DNA from: Sporomusaceae bacterium
GTDB lineage: Bacteria > Bacillota > Negativicutes > Sporomusales > UBA7701
Length of the DNA: 64,000 nucleotides
Assembly (NCBI GenBank): GCA_031460455.1
Contig: JAVKTQ010000001.1
Location: 1-64,000, forward strand
Direction: 5' to 3'
Shown here: piece after piece, positions 50,178 to 58,879 of the stretch
How positions within the stretch are numbered: the first letter of the stretch is position 1
Layout of the letters: each line of letters begins with the position of its first letter
Made by a program: the position numbers and the translations under genes
The notes under the pieces: model-generated
The model's database searches: none
Told to the model about the DNA's origin: nothing
What the model saw: the letters and a program-made list of their open reading frames with translations, nothing else

Positions 50178-51202
50178 TCAGCATCGTTACCGCCGGATTG
50201 TTCACCACCGTCCAGGACGGCGGCCGTTGGGGCTACCAGGCCTACGGCATGCCGGTCGCCGGCGCGATGGACCGCTGCGCCTACAACCTCGCCAACATCC
50301 TCGCCGGCAATCCTTCTGGAGCGGCCTGCCTGGAGATGACCGTGACCGGCGACACCATCAAATTCGCCACCGACGCATATGTCGCCATCTGCGGCGCCGA
50401 CATGCAGCCAGCCCTTGACGGCAACGCTGTCGCCACCTGGTCGGCCTTCCCCGTGGCCGCCGGCAGCACCCTCGCCTGCGGCTACGCTGCCCGCGGCTGC
50501 CGGGCCTACCTAGCCGTCCGCGGCGGCATCGACGTTCCGGCCGTGCTGGGCAGCAGATCGACCTATACCAGGGCGGCGGTCGGCGGCTTGGAGGGCCGAA
50601 AACTCAAAGCCGGCGACACGCTCGCCATCGGCAGGGGCGACTTGGCCGACAACCGTCCGCTGCTTCTGCCGGACGCTCACAGACCTGCCGACGCGGGCAG
50701 CGAACTCACCCTGCGAGTGCTTCCCGGCCCCCAGGACGATCACTTCACCGCCGCTGGCCTGGCGACCATGTTCACCTCCTCCTACACCGTCACCGACGAA
50801 GCCGATCGGATGGGATACCGTCTCGAAGGCCCCAAGATCGCGCACGGCGACAAAGCGGACATCGTATCCGACGCCCTGCCCCAGGGAGCGATCCAGGTGC
50901 CCGGGCACGGCATGCCCATCATCATGATGGCCGACCGCCAGACCACCGGCGGCTATACCAAGATCGGCACCGTCATCGGCCCCGACCTCGCCCTGCTCGC
51001 GCAAGCCAAACCCGGCGACACCATCCGCCTCCGCCAATGCTCCGATGCGGAAGCCGTCGACGCCCTCAGGAGCGAGCGGGCCTTATACGAGTCGGCCTCC
51101 GCCTGGCGCGCGTCGGCCCTCGGCCGTGATCGGTCTCCCGCCCGCCGCTTTACCATGACCGTCAACGGGCAAAACTATTCTATAGAAATACGGGAGGAAT
51201 GA
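50174..51202 (+). CDS. pxpC: 5-oxoprolinase subunit PxpC
   Basis: This 342-residue KipA/PxpC family protein starts with ISIVTAGLFTTVQDGGRWG and contains YLAVRGGIDVPAVLGSRST, both typical. It pairs with PxpB in the biotin-independent oxoprolinase. ATGA overlap with pxpB, and four bases before pxpA with GGGAGGAATG. The three genes form one operon in the B-C-A order. Confidence 0.94.
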   Translation: MISIVTAGLFTTVQDGGRWGYQAYGMPVAGAMDRCAYNLANILAGNPSGAACLEMTVTGDTIKFATDAYVAICGADMQPALDGNAVATWSAFPVAAGSTLACGYAARGCRAYLAVRGGIDVPAVLGSRSTYTRAAVGGLEGRKLKAGDTLAIGRGDLADNRPLLLPDAHRPADAGSELTLRVLPGPQDDHFTAAGLATMFTSSYTVTDEADRMGYRLEGPKIAHGDKADIVSDALPQGAIQVPGHGMPIIMMADRQTTGGYTKIGTVIGPDLALLAQAKPGDTIRLRQCSDAEAVDALRSERALYESASAWRASALGRDRSPARRFTMTVNGQNYSIEIREE

Positions 51203-51206
51203 CTCG

Positions 51207-51968
51207 ATGAAAAGAATCGACCTCAACTGCGACATGGGAGAAAGTTACGGCGTCTACACCCTGGGCTTCGACCAGGATGCCATGCCGCACGTCACCTCCA
51301 TCAACGTCGCCTGCGGTTTCCACGCCTCCGACCCGGTCAACATGATGAAAACCGTTAAACTGGCCAAGAAATACGGCGTTGCCGTGGGGGCCCACCCCTC
51401 GTTTCCCGACCTCGTCGGCTTCGGGCGCCGGGTGATGGCCGCCTCCCTCGAAGAGATTAAAGCCGACGTCACCTACCAGATCGGCGCGCTCTGGGCTTTT
51501 TGCCTGGCCGAGGGCGTCAAAATGCAGCACGTCAAAGTTCACGGCGCCCTGTACAATGTCGCCGAAAAAGACGTAACCGTAGCCACGGCCATCGCCGAAG
51601 CCATCAAAGCGGTCGACCCCGGCCTTTACATGCTTTGCCTCGCCAACTCGTCCATGGTCACCGGCGCCAAGAACGCCGGCGTCAGATACGTCGAAGAAGC
51701 CTTCGCCGACCGGGCCTACACCGCCCAGGGCAACCTTGTATCCCGGAAACAGGAGGGGGCGGTCATCCACGATGTCGACCTCGTCGCCCAGCGCGTGCTG
51801 TCCATGGTCAAAAACGGCTCGGTCACGGCTATCGACGGCGCGGAAGTGCCCATAAACGCCCAGACCATCTGCGTTCACGGCGATACCCCCGGCGCAGTCG
51901 CCATGATCAAGAAAATCAGGGAAAAGCTCGACCAGGACGGGGTAACCGTCAAAGCCTTCGGCCAATAG
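51207..51968 (+). CDS. pxpA: 5-oxoprolinase subunit PxpA (LamB/YcsF)
   Basis: This 253-residue LamB/YcsF-family protein is the third oxoprolinase component. Hallmarks are IDLNCDMGESYG, NVACGFHASDPVNM, GAHPSFPDLVGFGRR and TICVHGDTPGAV. Complete length. A very A/T-rich terminator follows at 51971. Confidence 0.96.
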   Translation: MKRIDLNCDMGESYGVYTLGFDQDAMPHVTSINVACGFHASDPVNMMKTVKLAKKYGVAVGAHPSFPDLVGFGRRVMAASLEEIKADVTYQIGALWAFCLAEGVKMQHVKVHGALYNVAEKDVTVATAIAEAIKAVDPGLYMLCLANSSMVTGAKNAGVRYVEEAFADRAYTAQGNLVSRKQEGAVIHDVDLVAQRVLSMVKNGSVTAIDGAEVPINAQTICVHGDTPGAVAMIKKIREKLDQDGVTVKAFGQ

Positions 51969-51970
51969 CC

Positions 51971-52008
51971 CCAAACAAAAAAAGCCACATCCGGCTTTTT
52001 TTGTTTGG
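51971..52008 (+). terminator. Terminator after pxpBCA
   Basis: CCAAACAAAAAAAGCC (51971-51986), loop ACATCC, GGCTTTTTTTGTTTGG (51993-52008). It is symmetrical and could also serve the SASP-like gene on the minus strand. Confidence 0.9.
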
Positions 52009-52042
52009 GCTGCGAACTCGCAGCCTATTTTAGCCTCTTCGG

Positions 52043-52411
52043 TCAGGCGCCTTCCGCGCTCGCGGAAATCGCGTCCTTGTCCATTGCCTCGTCGGCTACA
52101 GGCGCCATCTGGGATTCGGCCATAGCGACAAGCTCCTTCACCATCTGGCCGCCAATCCGGCCGCCAACCTTGCCGCCGATCTTGCCGACCTCCCCGGTCG
52201 TCATATTCTCCCAGCCCGCGTCCTCGATCTTGTCTTTCAGACCGAGCTCCTCGGCAGCTTCCCACTTCTTCCTGTCCAGAGCCGCCTCGTAATTATCGGC
52301 GGAAATCTCCGTGTCCATATCGCGGCCAAGCGTTTCGTTGGCCACTTCCAGCTTGAGCTTATCAAGTCCCCGCTTGGCATTCGGCTCCAGAATCCCGTTC
52401 TTGCCGGTCAC
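52043..52411 (-). CDS. Alpha/beta-type SASP-like spore protein
   Basis: This 122-residue protein has both SASP marks: an N-terminal helix AKRGLDKLKLEVANETLG and a C-terminal GKVGGRIGGQMVKELVAMAES. Small acid-soluble spore proteins coat spore DNA and are degraded at germination. It is longer than the usual 60-70 residues, with an acidic insert between the two DNA-contact helices (about 35-80). GTG 52411 follows GGAGGAGGTGG. Assignment rests on these two segments. Confidence 0.7.
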   Translation of the reverse strand: MTGKNGILEPNAKRGLDKLKLEVANETLGRDMDTEISADNYEAALDRKKWEAAEELGLKDKIEDAGWENMTTGEVGKIGGKVGGRIGGQMVKELVAMAESQMAPVADEAMDKDAISASAEGA

Positions 52412-52493
52412 AGAAGCCACCTCCTCCGTTGTTTGTCGATAATAGTATCTCCGCCGCCGGACAAGAAAAACTGCCACATTTTTCGGCGTCTCA

Positions 52494-52523
52494 GGCACCA
52501 ATGGCCGGTAAGGGCATATATAT
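52494..52523 (+). promoter_or_regulatory. Mother-cell sigma promoter of yunB
   Basis: GGCAC (52494-52498), 16-base spacer, CATATATAT (52515-52523), 32 bases before the yunB start. It is of the same pattern as the promoters at 44407-45400. Confidence 0.5.
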
Positions 52524-52555
52524 AGTAAGCGACATTATTCCGGGAGGGGAGAACG

Positions 52556-53224
52556 ATGCGGTTCTCCGTGCGGAAACGACGACGGCTGCCGAGCGTGGCG
52601 ACGGCTGTAATCCTGCTGCTCGTCCTCGCCGTCTCCATATTCTGGACCGTTGAAAGCCACCTCAAACCGACCCTCATGGCAATCGCCGAAGCCAGGGCCA
52701 TCCAGGTCGCCACCCATACCATCAACAACGTCGTTAACGAAAAAGTCAGCCAGCAGATCGACCCGCAGACCCTCGTCAACATCAAGCTTGACAGTCGCGG
52801 CCGAGTTGTCTTCATCCAGCCCAACACCCTCGAATTCAACCGCCTGGCCGCCGATACCACCATCAAAGTCCAGGCGGCCCTCAAGCTGATAACAGAAGAA
52901 AAGGTGTACATTCCCGTCGGCCAGGTGTTGGGCAGCCAACTGCTCGCCAGTTGGGGCCCGCCCATAGTCGTGACCATCATCCCCATCGGCACCGTTCAGG
53001 TGAAAGTCGTCGACAAATTCGAACAGGCCGGCATAAACCAGACCAGGCATATGATCTACCTGTTCGCCACCACCCACGTCCGTATCGTCGTGCCGCTGGT
53101 CAGCTCCACCGTCAGCGTCAATACCCAGGTGCCGATCGCCGAATACGTTGTCGTCGGCGAAGTACCCAGCACCTACGTCCAATTTCCTTTCCCGCTCCCC
53201 GTAGAACCCAACGGAGGCTCTTGA
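52556..53224 (+). CDS. yunB: Sporulation protein YunB
   Basis: This 222-residue protein has one N-terminal membrane helix (about 15-37) and an extracytoplasmic YunB domain: ARAIQVATHTINNVVNEKV, LIPVGQV-type segment (VYIPVGQVLGSQLLASWGPP) and FPLPVEP end. In B. subtilis yunB is a mother-cell sigma-E gene. ATG 52556 follows GGGAGGGGAGAACG. The CATATA-type promoter upstream supports sporulation control. Confidence 0.92.
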   Translation: MRFSVRKRRRLPSVATAVILLLVLAVSIFWTVESHLKPTLMAIAEARAIQVATHTINNVVNEKVSQQIDPQTLVNIKLDSRGRVVFIQPNTLEFNRLAADTTIKVQAALKLITEEKVYIPVGQVLGSQLLASWGPPIVVTIIPIGTVQVKVVDKFEQAGINQTRHMIYLFATTHVRIVVPLVSSTVSVNTQVPIAEYVVVGEVPSTYVQFPFPLPVEPNGGS

Positions 53225-53227
53225 ATC

Positions 53228-53253
53228 AAATGCCCGCCAGACGGCGGGCATTT
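53228..53253 (+). terminator. Terminator after yunB
   Basis: AAATGCCCGCC (53228-53238), loop AGAC, GGCGGGCATTT (53243-53253), followed by an interrupted T-run (GACAATTTATTT). Confidence 0.75.
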
Positions 53254-53397
53254 GACAATTTATTTAAAAAAAAGGAAAAAAATGCAGGATTATAATGAAA
53301 ATCCAAGAATTATCTTATGTTAATAAGTGTATGCCTGGGACGGAGCGATGTCCAGGCATAGGCAAAAAATCGCGATATAAAGAGAAGGAGTGATCTT

Positions 53398-55389
53398 ATG
53401 GCAGGTATGGGAAAACAGACTCTTGGTGGGTTGGACATGAAGAAGAAACTGATGCTGCTCTTTGTCCTGATCGCTGCCATCCCGCTGGTGCTTTCCGCCA
53501 TGGTTTCCTCCTACTTCAGCAACCAGGCCCTCGTCAACGGCGTCTACAGCAACAACCAGATGATAGCGAACGCGCTCGCAAGAGACATCGACGCAATGCT
53601 CGAAGCCAAAATTAAGGTGCTCACCATCGCCGCCAACAGCCCGGAAATCAAGTCGATGGACATCGCGCGACAACTGCCGGCAATGCGCAGTATCGCCAAC
53701 CAGTACCACGACATGCCGGGGCTTATCGTCGCCCTGCCCACAGGCGTGCAGACGGTGCGCACCGAAGGCAAACTCGGAAATATAGCCGACCGGGCTTACT
53801 TCAAAGAAGTCATGCAGGGCGGCGCTGCTTCCGTAGTATCCGACGTGCTTATCGCCAAAGGCACGGGACAGGCCTCCGTCATTCTTGCCGTCCCCATCAC
53901 CGCCAACGGACGGACTCCCATAGGAATCCTGCTGGGCGTCGTCGACCTCAACTACCTCAGCAACCATATCATGCAAACCAAAATCGGCACCAGTGGTTAT
54001 GCCTTCGTCGTCGACAAGAAAGGCGGCGTTGTCGCCCATCCCGACCAAAAACTCGTCAAAGAAATGGTCGACCTCAGCGCCCTAGCGCCCGTCAAAGCCT
54101 CAATCGCCGGGCAAGCCGGCGTTGCCGAATACGAATATGAAGGCGCAAAGAAACTTGCCGGCTACAGCTTCGTGCCGATGGCCAAATGGGGTGTCGTTGC
54201 CCAGCAGCCTTTGGATGAGGCCATGGCCGGCGTGGTCAAAATCCGCAACACCGGCATCGCCTTCACCATCGGCGGCATACTCCTGGCCGCGCTTGCCGGC
54301 CTCTTCGCCGCCGGCTTCCTGACCAGGCCGATAAGGGAAATGGTCGCCGCGACCGACCGGCTCGCCAACGGCGATCTCACCGTAAAAGTCAACGTCACCG
54401 CCCGCGACGAACTCGGCCAGCTTGCCCAAGCCTTCAACTCCATGGTCGACAACCTCCAAAACCTGATCCGCGGCGTCATGAGCACCGCCGACCAGGTGGC
54501 CGCTTCCGCCCAGGAACTCTCCGCCACCTCGGTGCAAGCCGAACGCGCTACCAACCAGATAGCAGCCACGATAACCGACTTCGCCCAAGGAGCCCACAGC
54601 CAAACTGAAGAAATCGAAAAAACCCTGCAGACAGTTGATCAACTCACCGAAGCCTCTCAGGCGGTGGCGGAAAAAGCCCGCACAGCCTCCGAACTGTCGG
54701 GTGAAATGGCCGGCGCGGCCAAAACTGGCGGCGTTGCGGCTCAGAGCGCCGTCGACAAGATGAACGAAATCAAGGAAGTAACAACCGCCACCGGCGAAGT
54801 AGTAAGCGGGCTGGGAGAAAAGAGCCAGCAAATCGGCCAGATTCTCGACGTCATCAGCGAAATCGCCGGCCAGACAAACCTTCTCGCCCTCAACGCCGCC
54901 ATCGAAGCGGCGCGGGCCGGCGAACAAGGTCGCGGCTTCGCCGTGGTCGCCGAAGAAGTTCGTAAACTTGCGGAACAATCTCAGGAAGCAGCCCAGCAAA
55001 TCGCCCTGATCGTGCGCGAAATCCAGGCCCAGACCGATCAGGCCATCGGCGCCATGAACAGCGGCAACGCCAAAGTCAACGAAGGGGTAGGGGTCGTGCA
55101 GACTGCCGGCGCTGCCCTCCAGAACATCCTCGGCAAAGTCACCGGCAGCGTCGACATGATCGAAGCAATCAGCGCCGCCGCCAAAGAACAGGCCGAAGGC
55201 ATGCGGGCAATGGTCCAGGGCACCGAACAAGTCGCCGTCATCGCCCGCCAGTCTAGCGCCAACGCCGAGACGACCGCCGCAGCCACCGAAGAAGTCACCG
55301 CCTCCATGGAGGAAATCGCCGGCGCTGCAAACTCCCTCGCCACCATGGCCGGCGAACTGCAAGCGCTTGTCACCAGGTTCCGAATCTAG
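53398..55389 (+). CDS. Methyl-accepting chemotaxis protein
   Basis: This 663-residue chemoreceptor has TM1 at about 14-36, an extracellular double-Cache ligand domain at about 37-280 and TM2 at about 286-308. HAMP lies at about 308-362, and a long coiled signalling domain has the tip [20 protein letters not shown] and EVRKLAEQS. It signals through CheA/CheW to the flagellar motor. The ligand is unknown. ATG 53398 follows GAAGGAG at seven bases. It stands alone with its own terminator. Confidence 0.95.
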   Translation: MAGMGKQTLGGLDMKKKLMLLFVLIAAIPLVLSAMVSSYFSNQALVNGVYSNNQMIANALARDIDAMLEAKIKVLTIAANSPEIKSMDIARQLPAMRSIANQYHDMPGLIVALPTGVQTVRTEGKLGNIADRAYFKEVMQGGAASVVSDVLIAKGTGQASVILAVPITANGRTPIGILLGVVDLNYLSNHIMQTKIGTSGYAFVVDKKGGVVAHPDQKLVKEMVDLSALAPVKASIAGQAGVAEYEYEGAKKLAGYSFVPMAKWGVVAQQPLDEAMAGVVKIRNTGIAFTIGGILLAALAGLFAAGFLTRPIREMVAATDRLANGDLTVKVNVTARDELGQLAQAFNSMVDNLQNLIRGVMSTADQVAASAQELSATSVQAERATNQIAATITDFAQGAHSQTEEIEKTLQTVDQLTEASQAVAEKARTASELSGEMAGAAKTGGVAAQSAVDKMNEIKEVTTATGEVVSGLGEKSQQIGQILDVISEIAGQTNLLALNAAIEAARAGEQGRGFAVVAEEVRKLAEQSQEAAQQIALIVREIQAQTDQAIGAMNSGNAKVNEGVGVVQTAGAALQNILGKVTGSVDMIEAISAAAKEQAEGMRAMVQGTEQVAVIARQSSANAETTAAATEEVTASMEEIAGAANSLATMAGELQALVTRFRI

Positions 55390-55404
55390 ACACACTGCTA
55401 TGAT

Positions 55405-55435
55405 AGAGCCGGAAACCCCTTCCGGCTCTATTTGT
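55405..55435 (+). terminator. Terminator after chemoreceptor gene
   Basis: AGAGCCGGAA (55405-55414), loop ACCCC, TTCCGGCTCT (55420-55429), then ATTTGTTTT. Confidence 0.9.
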
Positions 55436-55451
55436 TTTCCGGAAAAAACAA

Positions 55452-55480
55452 TTGTCACCGGCGTCCTTTTGGAGTAGAAT
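55452..55480 (+). promoter_or_regulatory. Sigma-A promoter of hydrogenase operon
   Basis: TTGTCA (55452-55457), 17-base spacer, TAGAAT (55475-55480). Start of transcription expected near 55487, just before the Rex-like box. Confidence 0.75.
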
Positions 55481-55496
55481 AAGGAGTAGAAAAATA

Positions 55497-55514
55497 AAGT
55501 GAAATATTTCACAA
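55497..55514. promoter_or_regulatory. Rex-type redox operator
   Basis: AAGTGAAATATTTCACAA differs from the Rex consensus TTGTGAANNNNTTCACAA only at its first two bases, with a perfect 14-base palindrome at 55499-55512. Located just after the expected transcription start and before the first ribosome site, it should allow NAD+-bound Rex to block the operon until NADH rises. Confidence 0.8.
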
Positions 55515-55525
55515 TTGGAGACGCC

Positions 55526-55777
55526 ATGACGAAAATCGCAATATGCATCGGCAGCGCCTGCCACCTGAAGGGAGCGCACGGTGTCCTGGGCGCGTTCAGT
55601 GCGCTCCTGGAAAAATACCGGCTCTCCGCCGAAATAGACCTTGAAGGTAATTTTTGCCAGGGACGCTGTACCGAAGGCGTCGTCATAAAAATTGACGATG
55701 AAATCATCACCCACGTTTCCCAGGAGAAAGTCTTCGCCATCTTTCAGGAAAAAGTGCTTAAAGAGGGGATTAGATGA
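55526..55777 (+). CDS. NuoE-like [2Fe-2S] ferredoxin, copy 1
   Basis: This 83-residue thioredoxin-like ferredoxin has four ligands: C-x4-C in CIGSACHLKG and C-x3-C in GNFCQGRCTEG. It corresponds to the C-terminal domain of NuoE/HydC. It likely passes electrons to or from the hydrogenase-like protein that overlaps it by four bases. ATG 55526 lies five bases after TTGGAG; an upstream ATG at 55535-frame start is not used because it would cross the Rex box. Confidence 0.88.
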   Translation: MTKIAICIGSACHLKGAHGVLGAFSALLEKYRLSAEIDLEGNFCQGRCTEGVVIKIDDEIITHVSQEKVFAIFQEKVLKEGIR

Positions 55778-57459
55778 AAACGATCACAACCCAAAAGGCC
55801 AACTGCCGCGACTGCCACCGCTGCATGCGGTCGTGTCCCCTCAAAGCTGTAGGCATCGTCAACGGGCAGGCCCGCCTAATCGACGAGAAATGCGTGCTTT
55901 GCGGCCGCTGCGTCGTCGAATGCCCCCAGGGCGCCAAACAGGTTACCAGCCAGGTGTCGGCCGTCAAAGAAGCCGTCGCCGCCGGCCGATTCGTCGCCAT
56001 GAGCCTCGCGCCGTCGTTTGTCGCCGCCTTCCCCGAATACACCCTGCCGCAGTTGGCTGCAAAGCTCGGCGGCCTCGGCATCAGCCTCGTCGAGGAGACG
56101 GCGGTCGGCGCCGAAGAAGTATCGCGGTTTTATAGCCGCCTGCTCACGGCCGCTGAAAAACCGGTCATCTCCGCCTGCTGCCCGGTCGTCGTCAACGTCG
56201 TGACCAAATACTATCCCGATCTCATCGGCAATTTGGCGCCGGTCGCGTCGCCGATGCTCGTCCACGCCAAAATGCTCAAACACCGCCTCGGCGCTGACAC
56301 ATTTGTCGTTTTCGCCGGCCCCTGCATCGCCAAACTGGCCGAAAGCCGTGACTCAGCTAGCCTCGTAGACGCCGCCATAACCTTCCGCCAACTGCGCGAA
56401 TGGTTGGCCGAAACGGCTACCGGCGACAACTCCCCCCCGGCAGCCGCAATCTCCGCGCCGGGGCCGGTGCGTTACTACCCCATCGCCGGCGGCATCCTCA
56501 AATCCTTCGTCCGCAGCGAATCCACCGCCACCGACATCATCGCCGTCGACGGCCTCGACAACTGCCTGGAAGTTCTCGCCGCCCTGCGCAAAGGCGAAAT
56601 CGCCCCGCGCTTCATCGAAGCCCTAGCCTGCTCCGGCGGCTGCATCAACGGCCCGGCCAGCGGCTGCGCCGATTCCGTGCCCGCCAAAAAGCTGAAAGTG
56701 GCCGAATTCGCCGTCGCCGGCGCCGCCCGGCACCACAAAAGCCCCGCCGGTCTTGATTTTTCCCGCTGCCATACCCAGGCGCCGGTCCAGGAATTCATCC
56801 CGCCCGAGAGCCGCATCCGGGAAGTGCTCAGGCAGACCGGCAAATACAGCAAAGAGGACGAAAAAAACTGCGGCGCATGCGGTTTCAACTCCTGCCGCGA
56901 AAAAGCCGTAGCCGTCTGCCAGGGTCTAACAGAAATCGACACCTGCGTCCCCTACATGCGGTCGAAAGCCGAATCGCTGGCCAACTTCATCGTCCAGCAC
57001 TCCCTCAACGCCATCATCGTCGTTGACAGCAAAATGATCGTCCAGGAATTCAACCCGGCGGCGGAAAAAATGCTCAACCGCCAGCAGGCAATCATCAAGG
57101 GCGGCAAGCTCAGCGAAGTCTTGGACAGCCGCGAGATAAGCGCTGCGATCGGCAAAGGGGAGAAAATGACCGACCGGCGGGTTACCATCGCCGGCGGCAC
57201 CGTCGTCAACCAGACGATCATCCCCGTGCCGGAGCACGACCTGGCCATAATCGTCCTTACCGACATCACCGTCCAGGAAAAAAACGCCCGCGAACTGGAG
57301 CAGATGAAGCTCCAGACCGTCGAGAAAGCCACGGAAATAATCAATAAGCAAATGCATGTGGCCCAGGAAATCGCCGGGCTCCTGGGCGAAACGACAGCCG
57401 AGACGAAGGCTGCCCTGCTCGAACTAGTCAGCCTGCTGAAAGCGAAGGGCAAGAACTGA
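55774..57459 (+). CDS. Sensory-type [FeFe]-hydrogenase with PAS domain (HydS-like)
   Basis: This 561-residue protein has an N-terminal 2x[4Fe-4S] ferredoxin (about 10-55) and an H-cluster domain (about 65-330). An extra Fe-S motif CGACGFNSC (about 366) and a PAS domain (about 404-510) follow, then a helical end. The H-cluster motifs are altered from catalytic enzymes: SACCP instead of TSCCP, AGPCIAK, and ACSGGCINGP. This fits sensory, low-turnover hydrogenases that report H2 or redox state through PAS. It overlaps the next gene, a PP2C phosphatase, by one base, so signal output by dephosphorylation is likely. Confidence 0.9.
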   Translation: MKTITTQKANCRDCHRCMRSCPLKAVGIVNGQARLIDEKCVLCGRCVVECPQGAKQVTSQVSAVKEAVAAGRFVAMSLAPSFVAAFPEYTLPQLAAKLGGLGISLVEETAVGAEEVSRFYSRLLTAAEKPVISACCPVVVNVVTKYYPDLIGNLAPVASPMLVHAKMLKHRLGADTFVVFAGPCIAKLAESRDSASLVDAAITFRQLREWLAETATGDNSPPAAAISAPGPVRYYPIAGGILKSFVRSESTATDIIAVDGLDNCLEVLAALRKGEIAPRFIEALACSGGCINGPASGCADSVPAKKLKVAEFAVAGAARHHKSPAGLDFSRCHTQAPVQEFIPPESRIREVLRQTGKYSKEDEKNCGACGFNSCREKAVAVCQGLTEIDTCVPYMRSKAESLANFIVQHSLNAIIVVDSKMIVQEFNPAAEKMLNRQQAIIKGGKLSEVLDSREISAAIGKGEKMTDRRVTIAGGTVVNQTIIPVPEHDLAIIVLTDITVQEKNARELEQMKLQTVEKATEIINKQMHVAQEIAGLLGETTAETKAALLELVSLLKAKGKN

Positions 57460-58610
57460 TGAACCGGCTATATCCGGAAATCGCCGTCGCCCAGCTCTCC
57501 AAAGCCGGCGAGGAACTGTGCGGCGACAAAGTCGAAATCGCCCGCACCGAAGCGGCCACAACCGTCGTCATCTCCGACGGGCTGGGCAGCGGCGTCAAGG
57601 CCAACATCCTCGCCACCCTCACCACCAAAATAACCTCATCGCTGCTGAAACGGAACGTCCCCATCACCGAAGTCGTCCCCACCATAACCCAGACCCTGCC
57701 GGTCTGCCGCGAACGGAAAATCGCCTACTCGACCCTCCAAATCATCAAACTCCTGCCCGACAGCATGGCAACCGTCGTCGAATTCGACAGCCCGACCACC
57801 TTTCTCTTCAGGGGCGGGCAGGTCGTGCCTTTTCCCACCGAAGCCAGGAACATTGGCGGCAAAGCCATCCGCGAAGGCCGTCTGCTCCTCGGCGAAGGCG
57901 ACATCATCGTCGCCGTCAGCGACGGCGTCATCCATGCCGGCATCGGCGGCCTCCTCAAACTTGGCTGGGACTGGCCGGGAATCTCCGCGGAACTCGCGGC
58001 GCATTGTTCGCCGGCCGACGACGCCGAGAAAATCGCCGAACATATCCTCGGCTGCTGCAACGGCTACTACCTCGGACAGCCGGGCGACGACTCCACCGTC
58101 GTCGTCATCAAGCTCCGCCGTCCCCGCAACCTCACCCTGTTCACCGGGCCGCCGGCCAATCGCGACATGGACGAGCAGATAGTGAAGCGGCTGATGGGCG
58201 GCGAGGGGAAGAAAGTCGTCGCCGGCGGCACCACCGCAAACATCGTCAGCCGCGTACTCGGCCTGCCCGTAAACGTCGACCTCAACTACCAGGACCCGGA
58301 AATCCCCCCCATCGCCACCATCGACAACCTCGACCTCGTCACCGAAGGGGTGCTCACCCTCACCGCCGCCATCGGCCGTCTCCACGACATCCGCAAACTG
58401 CGCGCCTCCGCCCGCCGCGACGGCGCCACCCTGCTGGCCCGCCTGCTCTATGAGGCTGACCGGATCGACATACTGGCCGGCACCGCCGTCAACCCGGCCC
58501 ACCAGAACCCCAATTTCCCTGCCCAGATAAACATCAAAGCCCAGGTAATTGCCAACCTGCGCAACGCCCTGGAAGACCTCGGCAAACGCGTCACGGTGGA
58601 ATGGGTCTAA
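57459..58610 (+). CDS. SpoIIE/PP2C-type protein phosphatase
   Basis: This 383-residue protein has a SpoIIE-family PP2C domain at about 1-215 with metal-binding SDGLGSGVKAN, VAVSDGVIHAG and PGDDSTVVVIKL. A C-terminal domain of about 165 residues (PANRDMDEQIVKRLMGGEGKKVV start) may bind the partner. It removes phosphate from Ser/Thr. It lies between the HydS-like sensor and the second ferredoxin in one operon, so it is the probable output of the hydrogen/redox sensor. No STAS substrate or kinase gene is next to it. Confidence 0.88.
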   Translation: MNRLYPEIAVAQLSKAGEELCGDKVEIARTEAATTVVISDGLGSGVKANILATLTTKITSSLLKRNVPITEVVPTITQTLPVCRERKIAYSTLQIIKLLPDSMATVVEFDSPTTFLFRGGQVVPFPTEARNIGGKAIREGRLLLGEGDIIVAVSDGVIHAGIGGLLKLGWDWPGISAELAAHCSPADDAEKIAEHILGCCNGYYLGQPGDDSTVVVIKLRRPRNLTLFTGPPANRDMDEQIVKRLMGGEGKKVVAGGTTANIVSRVLGLPVNVDLNYQDPEIPPIATIDNLDLVTEGVLTLTAAIGRLHDIRKLRASARRDGATLLARLLYEADRIDILAGTAVNPAHQNPNFPAQINIKAQVIANLRNALEDLGKRVTVEWV

Positions 58611-58627
58611 CAAGGAGGAACTGTCGC

Positions 58628-58864
58628 GTGTCCACGCTGCTCGTAGAAATCTGCCTGGGAACCTCGTGTCACCTCATGGGCTCCCAGGACATTATCGACG
58701 CCATCGAGTCCCTGCCGCCCGACAAAAGAGGCAAAATCGACCTTCGTGGCGTCACCTGCCTCAAAACCTGCCGCAAAGGCCCCAATGCCAGAATAAACGG
58801 CGTCGTTCTGTCGGAAATGACCCCCGAACGCACCCTGGCCGTGATCGAAGACAACTTGCCGTAA
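58628..58864 (+). CDS. NuoE-like [2Fe-2S] ferredoxin, copy 2
   Basis: This 78-residue thioredoxin-like ferredoxin has ligands in CLGTSCHLMG (C-x4-C) and TCLKTCRKGP (C-x3-C). It is a paralogue of the operon's first gene. GTG 58628 follows AAGGAGGAACTGTCGC. It precedes the group-B-like hydrogenase by 15 bases, so each hydrogenase-type protein in this operon has its own small ferredoxin upstream. Confidence 0.86.
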   Translation: MSTLLVEICLGTSCHLMGSQDIIDAIESLPPDKRGKIDLRGVTCLKTCRKGPNARINGVVLSEMTPERTLAVIEDNLP

Positions 58865-58879
58865 AATCAGGAGGAAGAA

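Noticed and set aside
53252-53296. TTGACA with a TATAAT further downstream before the chemoreceptor
   Set aside because: The spacer is 33 bases, far from 17, and TTGACA overlaps the yunB terminator stem.
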